Shown here piece after piece: positions 17,740 through 26,554 of a stretch of 64,000 nucleotides of DNA; position 1 is the first letter of the stretch, and each line of letters starts with the position of its first letter. The stretch lies in assembly GCA_013359255.1 (NCBI GenBank), contig JABWCF010000008.1, forward strand, positions 62,001 to 126,000, read 5' to 3'. A program made the position numbers and the translations under genes. This DNA comes from Flavobacteriales bacterium. GTDB taxonomy: Bacteria; Bacteroidota; Bacteroidia; Flavobacteriales_E; Vicingaceae. Below the pieces are notes generated by a model that saw nothing but the letters and a program-made list of their open reading frames with translations, had not been told where the DNA came from and searched no databases.

Positions 17740-19833
17740 TTATTTTGATAATATTTTAAATTCTGTTCTGCGGTTTTGTTGATGGGCTTCTTCCTTTTCT
17801 TCTTCCGATTTTATTTTGGCTATTTGAGCATCACTGATTAGTAATTGTTGTTTGCCGTATCCTTTGGCAATAAGGCGGTCTTTGCTTATACCTTTTTGAG
17901 TAAGGTAATCAACACAAGACTGGGCTCTTTCTTCAGATAATTTATTGTTGTAAGCATCGCCTCCTCTGGAGTCGGTATGGGCAGAAAGTTCAACTTTTAA
18001 GGAAGGGTTTTTAACCAATAGGTTGTACAAACGGTCTAATTCGTTCATTGAAGAGGGGCGAAGCGTAGCTTTATTGTAATCGTAAAAAATGTTTTTAAGA
18101 ATAATCTTACTTCCCACCTCGAGTTTTTGAAGTAGAATATCTTTTTCAATTTCTTTAAAAGCGTGGTCATCGGGAATATTAAAATTTTCGGAATGGAAAA
18201 GGTATCCTTCGGCTTTTACGGCTAATCCGTAGTTTTTACCGGAGGGGAGAGATACTAAGTATTTACCGGAGGAGGAGTTTGATTCGAAGGTAGCAAGGAT
18301 GGTATTCTCTTCCACATCGATTAGTTCTATTTCGGCTTTGATAGGTTTAAGCGAGCCCATTTCTTTTATGGCTCCTTTAAGAATGGTAATTTTTTTAGAG
18401 GAAGATTCTACCGGTTTTTCTATAATTTTTTCGGTTACCGGAGCTGTTCTGCTGGCAAGTAAATTGTCTTCGTTGCTTAGTAAGTAGGGTTTTTCGGGTC
18501 CAAGAAAAGTGATAACATAAACATCTTTTTCGCCATAAGTGTCTTTTTTTACAGACGAGTAGTACCCTCTTCGACCGCTGCCCGAAATAACAAAGAATAC
18601 ATCATCATCGGGTGTATTAATAGGGTAGCCTATATTTTCAGGTTTTTGCCAAGAACCGTTTTTTAGTTCTGATTTAAAGATATCGTATCCGCCAGAACTA
18701 CTGTGCCCTTCGGAACTAAAGTAAAGTGTTTTTCCATCGGGGTGAATAACAACACTTTCTTCGTTATATTTGGTGTTAATGGTGGCTCCCATATTGATGG
18801 CGGCTCCCCATTTTTGGTTTTTATCGTCCCATCTCGAATACCAAATGTCTCTACCTCCTAATCCGCCTTGGCGGTTACTTACAAAATAAAGTGTTTTTCC
18901 ATCGGCTGCATACGAAGCTGATGATTCGTGTTCCTTCGTGTTAATGGTGTTGTTATCGAGTTTTTTTGGTTTCGACCATGTCGCTCCTTCTAATCTACAT
19001 TCATATAAATTGCCGTCTCCCTTGTCGTCAATATAAATAATTAATTTCTGCCCATCGGGTGCAAGGGCAACCGATGCATCGTGCCCTTCGGTATTTACAG
19101 GTTTGCCAATGTTTTGTGCGGGCAGCCATTTTCCTTTTTCCTTGTATGCAATGTAAATATCTTCAAAGTATTCATTGATGAAAGGGTCTTGTTGTCCTCC
19201 GGTTGTATTAGGTCTTCTGGAAGTAAAAATCATCATAGATTCATCGGCCGAAATAATGGCACCATATTCAGGGCCATCGGTATTTATATCTTTTCCGATG
19301 TTATCAATAAAAACACGGTCATCGGTTTTCTCTTCATATTTTTTACCATAGCCACATTCTTCAATGCGTTTATCTACTTCAGCAAAGCGTTCGGGGGCAT
19401 TTATGCCGCTAATGGTATTTCTGTATTTTTTGTATTCGGAAATGGCTTTATCCCATTGTTTTTCTAGGTGATAGGCACGACCAAGAAAGTAGCGAATATC
19501 TTGTGCTACATTTGGGTTTAGTTCTAGTGCTTTTTCTAAATATGGAGTGGCTTTTGTTTTGTAACTAGAGTATAAGTAACACTTGCCTACTTTGTAGTTT
19601 ACTTCTGCATTGTTGGGATTAAAATTCTGAGCTTTCAGAAAAAGCGAAAGTGCTACTTTGTAGGCCTGATAACCTTGTTCGTATAGAGTGTTAGCCTCAT
19701 CTAAAGCCGATTTGGCGTCTTTAAATTCATCTTTACGGTCTTTAAAGTAGCTTTTTTCAAAAGGAATATCTTGTGCTTTTATTATGAAAGAAGTGATAAA
19801 AAAGAGAGTAATGATTGTACTTATTTTTTTCAT
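17740..19833 (-). CDS. OmpA-family protein with TPR and PD40 beta-propeller repeats
   Basis: Envelope protein of 697 aa with signal peptide MKKISTIITLFFITSFIIKAQ. It has TPR repeats (about 40-165), PD40 propeller blades (SADESMMIFTSRRP, APDGQKLIIYIDD, AADGKTLYFVSNRQGGLGGR, HPDGKTLYFSSEG), a carboxypeptidase-regulatory-like domain and a C-terminal OmpA domain (AHTDSRGGDAYNNKLSEERA, YGKQQLLI). It has the same domain order and size as the protein at 12332-14419, so the two are paralogues. Such proteins occur near T9SS or gliding genes in Bacteroidota, but no T9SS core gene is adjacent here. Gaps are 42 nt to the upstream TPR gene and 14 nt to the LRR gene. Confidence 0.9.
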   Translation of the reverse strand: MKKISTIITLFFITSFIIKAQDIPFEKSYFKDRKDEFKDAKSALDEANTLYEQGYQAYKVALSLFLKAQNFNPNNAEVNYKVGKCYLYSSYKTKATPYLEKALELNPNVAQDIRYFLGRAYHLEKQWDKAISEYKKYRNTISGINAPERFAEVDKRIEECGYGKKYEEKTDDRVFIDNIGKDINTDGPEYGAIISADESMMIFTSRRPNTTGGQQDPFINEYFEDIYIAYKEKGKWLPAQNIGKPVNTEGHDASVALAPDGQKLIIYIDDKGDGNLYECRLEGATWSKPKKLDNNTINTKEHESSASYAADGKTLYFVSNRQGGLGGRDIWYSRWDDKNQKWGAAINMGATINTKYNEESVVIHPDGKTLYFSSEGHSSSGGYDIFKSELKNGSWQKPENIGYPINTPDDDVFFVISGSGRRGYYSSVKKDTYGEKDVYVITFLGPEKPYLLSNEDNLLASRTAPVTEKIIEKPVESSSKKITILKGAIKEMGSLKPIKAEIELIDVEENTILATFESNSSSGKYLVSLPSGKNYGLAVKAEGYLFHSENFNIPDDHAFKEIEKDILLQKLEVGSKIILKNIFYDYNKATLRPSSMNELDRLYNLLVKNPSLKVELSAHTDSRGGDAYNNKLSEERAQSCVDYLTQKGISKDRLIAKGYGKQQLLISDAQIAKIKSEEEKEEAHQQNRRTEFKILSK

Positions 19834-19875
19834 TTTAGTAAAAGTTAATCGTTCGTTGAAGTGATAAAGTTATTT

Positions 19876-20946
19876 TTATTCATTGCAGCTTTGTTCTACA
19901 AAAAGTTTGGCATTTTTAAGTGCACCAAATTCGTATGCTTTGTTCCAATCTTCGCAGGCCCCTTTGTCATCTCTCAGCATTTCCTTTGCAATGCCTCTGT
20001 TTAAGTAGGCGGCTGCATATTCTCGGTCAATGGCAATGGCTTTGGTGCAGGCCTCAACAGAGCCTTTGTAATCTTTTAATTTATATTTTGCAATGGCAAT
20101 ATTATTGTGGGCAAAGGCATATTCTTTATTTATTTGAATTACTTTTTCAAAATCCTGAATAGCCCCTTTAAAATCGCCCATTTCTAATTTAGCCGAACCT
20201 CTGTTGTTGTAGGCTATATAATAATCGGGTTTTAGTTTAATGGCTTCGTTATAGTTTTGAATGGCCTCTTTGTTTTTTCCTAATTTTCGATAAGCACTAC
20301 CCATATTATTGTAAACAAACGAAAGCTTAGGGTCTAGATTCAGTGCTTTTTGGTAATCATTTATGGCTCCGTTGTAGTCTTCTTTTTGTTTTTTGGTGCT
20401 CCCTCTGTCATTGTAAGCATAGGCATAATCGGGTTTTAATTTTAGAGCTTCATTAAAGTCAAATAAGGCATCATCGAAATTACCTAGTTCAAAATGTACA
20501 TTTCCTCTGTAATAAAAAGCAAATGCATTGCTTGGGCTGGTAAGTATTGCTTTGTTAAGGTCTTCTATGGAAGTTAAAAAATCATTTTTTAGGTAATGTG
20601 CCTTACCTCGCATAAAATAATAGGTTGCATTGGTTTCTTTGTTCAGTTGTATAGCTTTATTTAAGTCACTAATCGCTTCATCGGTATTTGATTTTTCCAG
20701 CTTAATTACTCCTCTGTTATAGTATGCCTGGTGGAATTCAGGCGCAAGAGAGATGGCCTGATTAAAGAAATCTAATGCACTATTATAGTTCTGGACATTG
20801 TAAAATTCAATGGCTTTATTGTATGCCTCCATGGCTTGTGCATTACTTATAATGGTAGAATCGCCAATAATTACATCGCCTTTTTGTGCCGATGAATAAA
20901 GAATAGTACTAAAAAGAAAAGAGGTTAGAATAATTTTTTTACGCAT
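19876..20946 (-). CDS. exported tetratricopeptide-repeat protein
   Basis: Protein of about 356 aa starting MRKKIILTSFLFSTILYSSAQ, a clear signal peptide. An upstream ATG (20970) would add eight residues before it, and I prefer 20946. Nearly all of the mature protein is TPR units with the usual A-x-x-x-Y-N-R-G pattern (DYAYAYNDRGSTKKQKEDY, DYYIAYNNRGSAKLEMGDF), about nine repeats, acting as a protein-protein scaffold in the periplasm. It is first in the minus-strand envelope run, 42 nt before the PD40/OmpA gene. Partners are unknown. Confidence 0.88.
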   Translation of the reverse strand: MRKKIILTSFLFSTILYSSAQKGDVIIGDSTIISNAQAMEAYNKAIEFYNVQNYNSALDFFNQAISLAPEFHQAYYNRGVIKLEKSNTDEAISDLNKAIQLNKETNATYYFMRGKAHYLKNDFLTSIEDLNKAILTSPSNAFAFYYRGNVHFELGNFDDALFDFNEALKLKPDYAYAYNDRGSTKKQKEDYNGAINDYQKALNLDPKLSFVYNNMGSAYRKLGKNKEAIQNYNEAIKLKPDYYIAYNNRGSAKLEMGDFKGAIQDFEKVIQINKEYAFAHNNIAIAKYKLKDYKGSVEACTKAIAIDREYAAAYLNRGIAKEMLRDDKGACEDWNKAYEFGALKNAKLFVEQSCNE

Positions 20947-21096
20947 ATATCGGGTTTTAAAACATGGCACAAGTTACAAAAAAATATACTTTATAAGGAA
21001 TGTTTTTTCTTCCTTCATCAAAGGTCTTGCCATACCCGTCTAAAATATATTTAATTACATTTATTTTTTTCTACCTTCGCCTAATAAAAAAGAAAT

Positions 21097-22212
21097 ATGA
21101 GTGCAAAAAAAAATAAAAAAAACGAAAAAAAAGACAAAAGCATATTAGATACCAAGTCTCTTAATTTTTTAGAGAAATATATAAATAATCCATCGCCAAC
21201 AGGATTTGAATCAGATGGCCAAAAAATTTGGTTAGACTATATAAAGCCTTGTGTTGACGAATATTTTGTAGATACCTATGGTTCGGTGGTGGGAGTAATA
21301 AACCCAAAGGCCGCCTATAAAGTGGTAATAGAAGCCCATGCTGATGAAATATCTTGGTTTGTACATTATATAAACGAAAAGGGATTTATTTATTTACGCA
21401 GAAATGGTGGTTCCGACCACCAAATAGCACCCTCTAAGAGAGTAAATATTCATACCGAAAAAGGCATTGTTAAAGCTGTTTTTGGTTGGCCCGCTATACA
21501 TACCCGTTCGGCTAAAGAGGAGACACCTCAGTTAAACAATATTTTTTTAGATTGTGGTTGTACCTCTCGCGAAGAAGTTGAAAAACTAGGAATTCATGTA
21601 GGTTGTGTAATTACTTACGAGGACGAATTTATGGTGCTGAACAACCGTTACTATGTGGGTAGAGCCTTAGACAACCGCATGGGTGGATTTATGATAGCAC
21701 AGGTAGCCCGATTACTTAAAGAAAATAAAATTAAATTACCTTTTGGTTTGTATATTACCAATTCTGTTCAGGAAGAGGTGGGTTTGCGGGGTGCTGAAAT
21801 GATTGTGCAAACCATAAAACCCAATGTAGCTATTTGTACCGATGTTTGCCACGATACACAAACACCACTTATTAATAAAGTGGAACAAGGCGATAATTAT
21901 TGTGGAAAAGGTCCGGTGTTAACATATGGTCCAGCGGTTCAGAATAATTTACTGAAGCTAATTATTGAAACAGCCAATAAAAATAAAATTTCTTTTCAGC
22001 GAGCAGCCGCTTCCAGAGCTACCGGTACCGATACTGATGCATTTGCCTACGCTACCGGAGGCGTTGCTTCGGCCCTTATCTCGTTGCCGCTTCGATATAT
22101 GCACACTACCGTAGAAATGGTGCATAAAGAAGATGTAGAAAGTGTAATCAAATTAATTTATCACGCACTTCAGAATATTAAAAACAACCAAGATTTTAGG
22201 TATTTAAAATAA
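21097..22212 (+). CDS. M42 family metallo-aminopeptidase
   Basis: Cytoplasmic di-metal aminopeptidase or glutamyl aminopeptidase/endoglucanase-type peptidase of 371 aa. The expected ligands of the M42/M20 fold can be read: H81 and D83 in EAHADEI, D192 in GRALDNRMGG, catalytic E226 and ligand E227 in VQEEVGLRGAE, D249 in TDVCHD and H336 in RYMHTTVEMVH. A Lys-rich N-terminal tail (about 15 residues) precedes the fold. No signal peptide is seen. It is monocistronic; its divergent neighbour is the TPR gene. Confidence 0.92.
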   Translation: MSAKKNKKNEKKDKSILDTKSLNFLEKYINNPSPTGFESDGQKIWLDYIKPCVDEYFVDTYGSVVGVINPKAAYKVVIEAHADEISWFVHYINEKGFIYLRRNGGSDHQIAPSKRVNIHTEKGIVKAVFGWPAIHTRSAKEETPQLNNIFLDCGCTSREEVEKLGIHVGCVITYEDEFMVLNNRYYVGRALDNRMGGFMIAQVARLLKENKIKLPFGLYITNSVQEEVGLRGAEMIVQTIKPNVAICTDVCHDTQTPLINKVEQGDNYCGKGPVLTYGPAVQNNLLKLIIETANKNKISFQRAAASRATGTDTDAFAYATGGVASALISLPLRYMHTTVEMVHKEDVESVIKLIYHALQNIKNNQDFRYLK

Positions 22213-22242
22213 AATGTTTTTTAGTGCAGCATTTTATAGGGA

Positions 22243-23376
22243 TTAATCGGGTTTAGAAAATTTTGGATTGGTTATAAAAGAGGTGTCGTTCAACATCATT
22301 AGAAAGGCTTTTAACGCTTGTTTCTCTTGTGGACTAAGTTGAACTCCATTGTCGTTTATGTTTTTCATAAGTGGGTCAATGGTAGAAGAATGTTGTAATC
22401 CGGAACTGTAAAAATTAATTACTTCGTCTATGGTTTGGAAACGGCTATCGTGCATGTAAGGAGCAGAAAATGCCCAATTACGTAAAGTGGGTGTTCTGAA
22501 TTTTCCAAAATCCGAAGGGTTTCCGGTAAGTTCTCCTAGTCCATTATCGGCAAAGGGTTCGTTATCTAATCCGTTGTTGTGTAATAAAAAATCAGTAAAC
22601 ATTCCATTAGAGTGGGGGTGACAGTGAAAGCAGTCTGCTCCCGAAATTCCGGCATTTACGTTACGGTCGGTAATAAATAAATTAAACCCTTGTAATTCGA
22701 GAGCGGTGGGAATAATTTCTTGTTTAATCCACCTATCGAAACGGGAGTTTCCACTTATCAGTGTTCTTTCAAACTGAGCAATGGCTTTTACCACTAAATT
22801 AGAATCTATATTGGCAGTTCCAAAAGCCTCGTAAAAAAGCCGTGGGTATTGCGTGTGTAACTGAAGTTTATTGCTTGCATTTTTCCATGTATTATGCATT
22901 TCAATGGGGTTTACAACAGGTCCCAATGCCTGATGTTCGAGCGAATGGGCTCTGCCGTCCCAAAACAAAGAGTGAGGTGCCCAAGCTAAATTAATGAGGG
23001 TCATTGCGTTTCTGTTTCCCTGAAGTCCGTCTATTCCGGTGCTAAATGGGGATGGGTCAGTAAATGCATTGGCTTGCTTGTGGCAATCGGCACAGGCTTG
23101 TGTGCCATCTCCCGAAAGAATGGGGTCGTAAAATAATTTTCGTCCTAATTCTACTCCTTGCATGGTGAGAGGATTATCTATAGGAAAACTGATGGGAGGA
23201 AAATGCTGTGGGTAACTTAGATTAAAAGGAACGGGATTGTACTCCCATTCCGGTGGGGTGGAAGGAATATTCAGTTTAGGCTTTTCCGGTTTGCAATTCC
23301 ATATACTTAGAACGACAAACAAAAGAATGGGTATGTATATCTTTTTTTTGTACACGAACACTAAGTTAAGAATCAT
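22243..23376 (-). CDS. di-heme cytochrome c peroxidase / MauG-family lipoprotein
   Basis: Exported di-heme c-type protein of 377 aa. A hydrophobic N-terminus ends at Cys28 (IWNCKPEKP), suggesting a lipoprotein. Two CxxCH heme sites are present, CADCH (95-99) and CFHCH (249-253), with the family motifs GRKLFYDPILSGDG and FRTPTLRNWAFSAPYMHDS. Family members reduce peroxide or, as in MauG/MbnH, oxidise residues of a partner protein. It is divergent from the MbnP-family gene (about 100 nt between starts), and a second di-heme gene follows that, so a partner role is plausible but not proven. Confidence 0.92.
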   Translation of the reverse strand: MILNLVFVYKKKIYIPILLFVVLSIWNCKPEKPKLNIPSTPPEWEYNPVPFNLSYPQHFPPISFPIDNPLTMQGVELGRKLFYDPILSGDGTQACADCHKQANAFTDPSPFSTGIDGLQGNRNAMTLINLAWAPHSLFWDGRAHSLEHQALGPVVNPIEMHNTWKNASNKLQLHTQYPRLFYEAFGTANIDSNLVVKAIAQFERTLISGNSRFDRWIKQEIIPTALELQGFNLFITDRNVNAGISGADCFHCHPHSNGMFTDFLLHNNGLDNEPFADNGLGELTGNPSDFGKFRTPTLRNWAFSAPYMHDSRFQTIDEVINFYSSGLQHSSTIDPLMKNINDNGVQLSPQEKQALKAFLMMLNDTSFITNPKFSKPD

Positions 23377-23478
23377 TTTTTATTTAGACATTAATCATGA
23401 ATATTTATGATATAAATTAGTTTATTTAAATTCTTTAACTTTGGTAGGTTTCGTTTAAAAAAAATAAATTCTTGATAC

Positions 23479-24249
23479 ATGAGAACAGTTCAAAATGCTC
23501 TTTTGTTTTTTTTGCTTCTACTATCCTTTGCCTCGTGTGAAAAGAAACTAAAGCCACCAACGGGGGAGGGAAATGCATCTTTCATTCCTGCCTATATTAA
23601 GCTTAGGGCATCGTTTCATTATTCGGGAAACCATTTTTCATTAAATCAGGTAGTAAACGACCAATTGGGAAGAGCTATTAAAATAGAGCTCTTAAAATTT
23701 TATATTTCTAATATTCATCTGCATTTTTTGCAAGGCGGAACGGTTAAAATAGAAGATGTTTTACTGATTAACTTTAATCAATCTGCCGGAGCCGAATTTT
23801 TAATAAAGGCACCAATAGGAACTTTTAATGGAATTTCTTTTGGTCTTGGTTTAGATGCTCAGCAAAATGCATCAGATCCCTCTACTTTTCCGGCTACCCA
23901 TCCTTTAAGTGTTTTACAAAATACGTATTGGACATGGGCTACTAAATATCGTTTTATTATGTTAGATGGAAAAGGAGATGGTAACGGAGATGGCAACTTA
24001 AATAATTTATTCTCCTACCATGCAGGTGATGATTTGTTGTATAACACGCTTCAGTTTAGTACTGCTTCCTTTCAGGTAAAAACAAAGCAAATACCTTCCA
24101 TAGAAATAAAATTAGATATAGATAAAGTTTTCTTTGGTTCTAATGGTTCTATAGATTTCGTTACCGAATCATCTACACATGCCACCAATCCTACTGCTTT
24201 TAAGTTTGCCGGTAATTTTGCCGATGCACTTAGTGTGAGTACTTACTAA
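23479..24249 (+). CDS. MbnP-family lipoprotein (copper-associated)
   Basis: Protein of 256 aa with a lipoprotein signal (LSFASCEKK, Cys20) and the MbnP-type pattern: FYISNIHLH (about 74-82), a Trp pair in NTYWTWATKYRF (W151, W153) and SYHAGDD. In characterised MbnP/MbnH pairs a di-heme MbnH modifies a Trp of MbnP, creating a copper-binding protein in the periplasm. Here the gene is followed 2 nt later by a di-heme gene, which supports such a pair. An Asp/Gly-rich loop (DGKGDGNGDGN, about 163-173) might bind a divalent cation. Copper as the ligand is inference. Confidence 0.85.
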   Translation: MRTVQNALLFFLLLLSFASCEKKLKPPTGEGNASFIPAYIKLRASFHYSGNHFSLNQVVNDQLGRAIKIELLKFYISNIHLHFLQGGTVKIEDVLLINFNQSAGAEFLIKAPIGTFNGISFGLGLDAQQNASDPSTFPATHPLSVLQNTYWTWATKYRFIMLDGKGDGNGDGNLNNLFSYHAGDDLLYNTLQFSTASFQVKTKQIPSIEIKLDIDKVFFGSNGSIDFVTESSTHATNPTAFKFAGNFADALSVSTY

Positions 24250-24251
24250 TA

Positions 24252-25274
24252 ATGAAATGGCTATTAACCATATTGATTTTATTTACGGCTTGTAAAAAAG
24301 CAGTCGAAAAAAAAACTTTTATAGAATCTGAAAGCGATTATCAATACCATTTAATCATACCAAATGGCTTTCCTCTTCCTCTTATTCCGGTTGATAATGA
24401 ACTTACAGAGAGTAGGGTGTTATTAGGCAAAACTCTTTTTTACGACCCTATTTTATCCTCTGATTCTTCAGTTTCTTGTGCCACTTGTCACCGTTTAAAT
24501 TTAGCTTTTACCGATGGACTAGAGCTAAGTAAAGGTGTAGAAAATCGCACGGGTATGCGAAATACCCCTACGTTAACCAATATAGCGTATGCTTATTTGT
24601 TGATGTTTGACGGAGGTGCTGAAACGCTGGAACTTCAGGCATTAGCTCCTATTGCCGACCATAACGAGATGAACTCGGATATGAAGTTGGTGATTGAACG
24701 GTTAAAGAAAAATAAAAAATATATTTCACTTTTCAAAAAAGCATACCAAAGAGACCTCGATGCCTTTGGTATAACACGTTCTATCGCTGCATTTCAGCGA
24801 ACACTGATAAGCGGAAATTCGCCTTTTGATAAGTATTATTTTCGAGGAGATACAACGGCTCTTTCCGCATCTGAACAGCGAGGAATGAAATTATTTTTTT
24901 CTGAATCATTGTCCTGCTCGGAATGCCACGGTGGTTTTAATTTTACGAATAATCATTTTGAGAACAATGGTTTATATACTGTTTATGCCGATACAGGCAG
25001 AGCAAGAATAACAAACCTTAGCAGCGATGTAGGAAAGTTTAAAGTGCCTACTCTGCGAAACGTGGAATACACTTCTCCATATATGCACGATGGCAGTTTC
25101 TCGTCTTTAGAAGAAGTAATAGCACACTATGCTTTAGGAGGTAAGAACCATGTAAATAAAAGTGTGCTAGTAAAAGGGTTTAACATTTCTGAAGCAGAAA
25201 AACAAGATTTGATAAATTTCTTAAAATCCTTAAGCGATAAGGAATTTCTTAACAATAAAAATTTTATTCCGTAG
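24252..25274 (+). CDS. di-heme cytochrome c peroxidase / MbnH-MauG family lipoprotein
   Basis: Exported protein of 340 aa with a lipoprotein signal (ILFTACKK, Cys14) and two heme c sites, CATCH (76-80) and CSECH (222-226). The motifs GKTLFYDPILSSD, FQRTLISGNSPFD and FKVPTLRNVEYTSPYMHDG are present. It starts 2 nt after the MbnP-family gene, so the two are almost certainly co-transcribed. This makes it the likely MbnH-type partner that oxidises MbnP. Its 3' end overlaps the convergent DUF2520-type gene by 11 nt. Confidence 0.92.
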   Translation: MKWLLTILILFTACKKAVEKKTFIESESDYQYHLIIPNGFPLPLIPVDNELTESRVLLGKTLFYDPILSSDSSVSCATCHRLNLAFTDGLELSKGVENRTGMRNTPTLTNIAYAYLLMFDGGAETLELQALAPIADHNEMNSDMKLVIERLKKNKKYISLFKKAYQRDLDAFGITRSIAAFQRTLISGNSPFDKYYFRGDTTALSASEQRGMKLFFSESLSCSECHGGFNFTNNHFENNGLYTVYADTGRARITNLSSDVGKFKVPTLRNVEYTSPYMHDGSFSSLEEVIAHYALGGKNHVNKSVLVKGFNISEAEKQDLINFLKSLSDKEFLNNKNFIP

Positions 25275-26043
25275 CCTTTTCTTGTATAGCTTGCGTAAGT
25301 AGACGATACATTTTTTTTGCTTTTTTGTTTTTTTCAAGCACTTGAAGGTGTTTTCTTATGGTGCTGTAATCTTTACGAATAGCTGGTCCTGTTTGCAACG
25401 TAAATACCTTTTCTTTCTTTGCATTTTCGGCTGTTTGTTTAATGAGAGGGTAAAGAAGGTTTATTTTAAAATGGCTTTGATTTAAAATATCTTCAGAAAC
25501 CGAGTAAAGGTAGTTAGTAAAGTTACATGCCAGTACAGCCGCAAGGTGTATGTTTAAACGTTGTTTGGAATTGGCCCGCAGCCTATTGGCAGAAACTGCC
25601 AATGCCAGTTTTTCAAGTTTTGAGTAGAATTTCGTGTCATTTGCTTCGAGCAGGATAGGAAAGTTGCTTACACCCAACTTATTTTTTTTCGAAAAAGTTT
25701 GTAAGGGATAAAAGCAACCGAATGTTTTAAACTTGTTTTTATAAAACACTTCTGTGCTTACCGTTCCTGATGTGTGTACAATGGGAATGTTTTTATTTTT
25801 TATTTTTTTAGATACAGTTTCTATTACATCATCTTTAAGAGCAATAATGTATAAATCGGCATCAGCTATATTTTGTATATGGTTTGTGGCTTTTGCTTTT
25901 ACTTTTTTTGCCAGTACTTGGGCATTGTGGAGGTTTTTGCTATACACCTGAGAGATGGTATATTTTTTCTTAAAAAGATGTATGGCTAAAGCAGTTGCCA
26001 CGTTTCCCGATCCGATAAACGATATGGTTTTTATTTCTTGCAT
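25264..26043 (-). CDS. Rossmann-fold / DUF2520-type oxidoreductase-like protein
   Basis: Protein of 259 aa. The N-terminal half is an NAD(P)-binding fold with IGSGNVATALAIHLF (about 10-24) and IALKDDVIETVSKKI. The C-terminal helical half (RLNIHLAAVLACNFTNYLY) matches the DUF2520 type found fused to it in Bacteroidota. The reaction is not known; the fold resembles pyrroline-5-carboxylate reductase or F420-NADP oxidoreductase. It lies 7 nt after smpB on the same strand. Its stop is 11 nt inside the end of the di-heme gene. Confidence 0.82.
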   Translation of the reverse strand: MQEIKTISFIGSGNVATALAIHLFKKKYTISQVYSKNLHNAQVLAKKVKAKATNHIQNIADADLYIIALKDDVIETVSKKIKNKNIPIVHTSGTVSTEVFYKNKFKTFGCFYPLQTFSKKNKLGVSNFPILLEANDTKFYSKLEKLALAVSANRLRANSKQRLNIHLAAVLACNFTNYLYSVSEDILNQSHFKINLLYPLIKQTAENAKKEKVFTLQTGPAIRKDYSTIRKHLQVLEKNKKAKKMYRLLTQAIQEKATE

Positions 26044-26050
26044 AAGGCGA

Positions 26051-26506
26051 TTACCTTGTTTTTTTTAATCTGTCTAACTGGCGATTTACGTCTTTGGCTT
26101 TAATAGACTCGCGTTTATCGAAAAGTTTTTTCCCTTTTGCCAGAGCAATTTCTACTTTTGCCAACCCTTTTTCGTTTATAAATAAGCGTAAAGGGATAAG
26201 TGTAATCCCTTTGTCTTTAAGTTTTTTCTTTAGTTTATCAATTTCCTGTCGGTTTAGTAATAATTTGCGTTTGCGTTTAGGTTCATGATTTGTATGTGAG
26301 CCGTGAGTATATTCGGCAATAAGCGTGTTTATCATCCATATTTCGTTGTGTAAAACAGTGCAAAATCCATCGGTTAAATTTGCTTTTCCTTCTCTGAGTG
26401 ATTTAATTTCGGTGCCGGTTAATTGTATTCCGGCAATATATTTGTCTAATAGTTCGTATTCGAACCAAGCCTTTTTGTTTTTAATATTTATATTGGAAAG
26501 CGACAT
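26051..26506 (-). CDS. smpB: SsrA-binding protein SmpB
   Basis: RNA-binding partner of tmRNA in trans-translation (151 aa, normal length). Typical blocks are visible: KKAWFEYELLDKYIAGIQLT, GTEIKSLREGKANL and the basic C-terminal tail with KLFDKRESIKAKD. A -7 element TATATTTG on the minus strand lies 5 nt before the ATG, so the leader is very short and the start is well fixed. No ssrA gene is visible in the window. Confidence 0.97.
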   Translation of the reverse strand: MSLSNINIKNKKAWFEYELLDKYIAGIQLTGTEIKSLREGKANLTDGFCTVLHNEIWMINTLIAEYTHGSHTNHEPKRKRKLLLNRQEIDKLKKKLKDKGITLIPLRLFINEKGLAKVEIALAKGKKLFDKRESIKAKDVNRQLDRLKKTR

Positions 26507-26511
26507 GCTTG

Positions 26512-26519
26512 CAAATATA
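26512..26519 (-). promoter_or_regulatory. Bacteroidota -7 promoter element of smpB
   Basis: TATATTTG on the minus strand matches the consensus TAnnTTTG and ends 5 nt before the smpB ATG, implying an almost leaderless transcript. No clear -33 TTG was seen. Confidence 0.55.
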
Positions 26520-26554
26520 GGTAGTAAACGTGGTATATGATATATAGAAACGAA

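Noticed and set aside
19081-19467. 128-codon plus-strand frame inside a PD40/OmpA gene
   Set aside because: Hydrophobic low-information translation opposite clear propeller repeats; a shadow frame.
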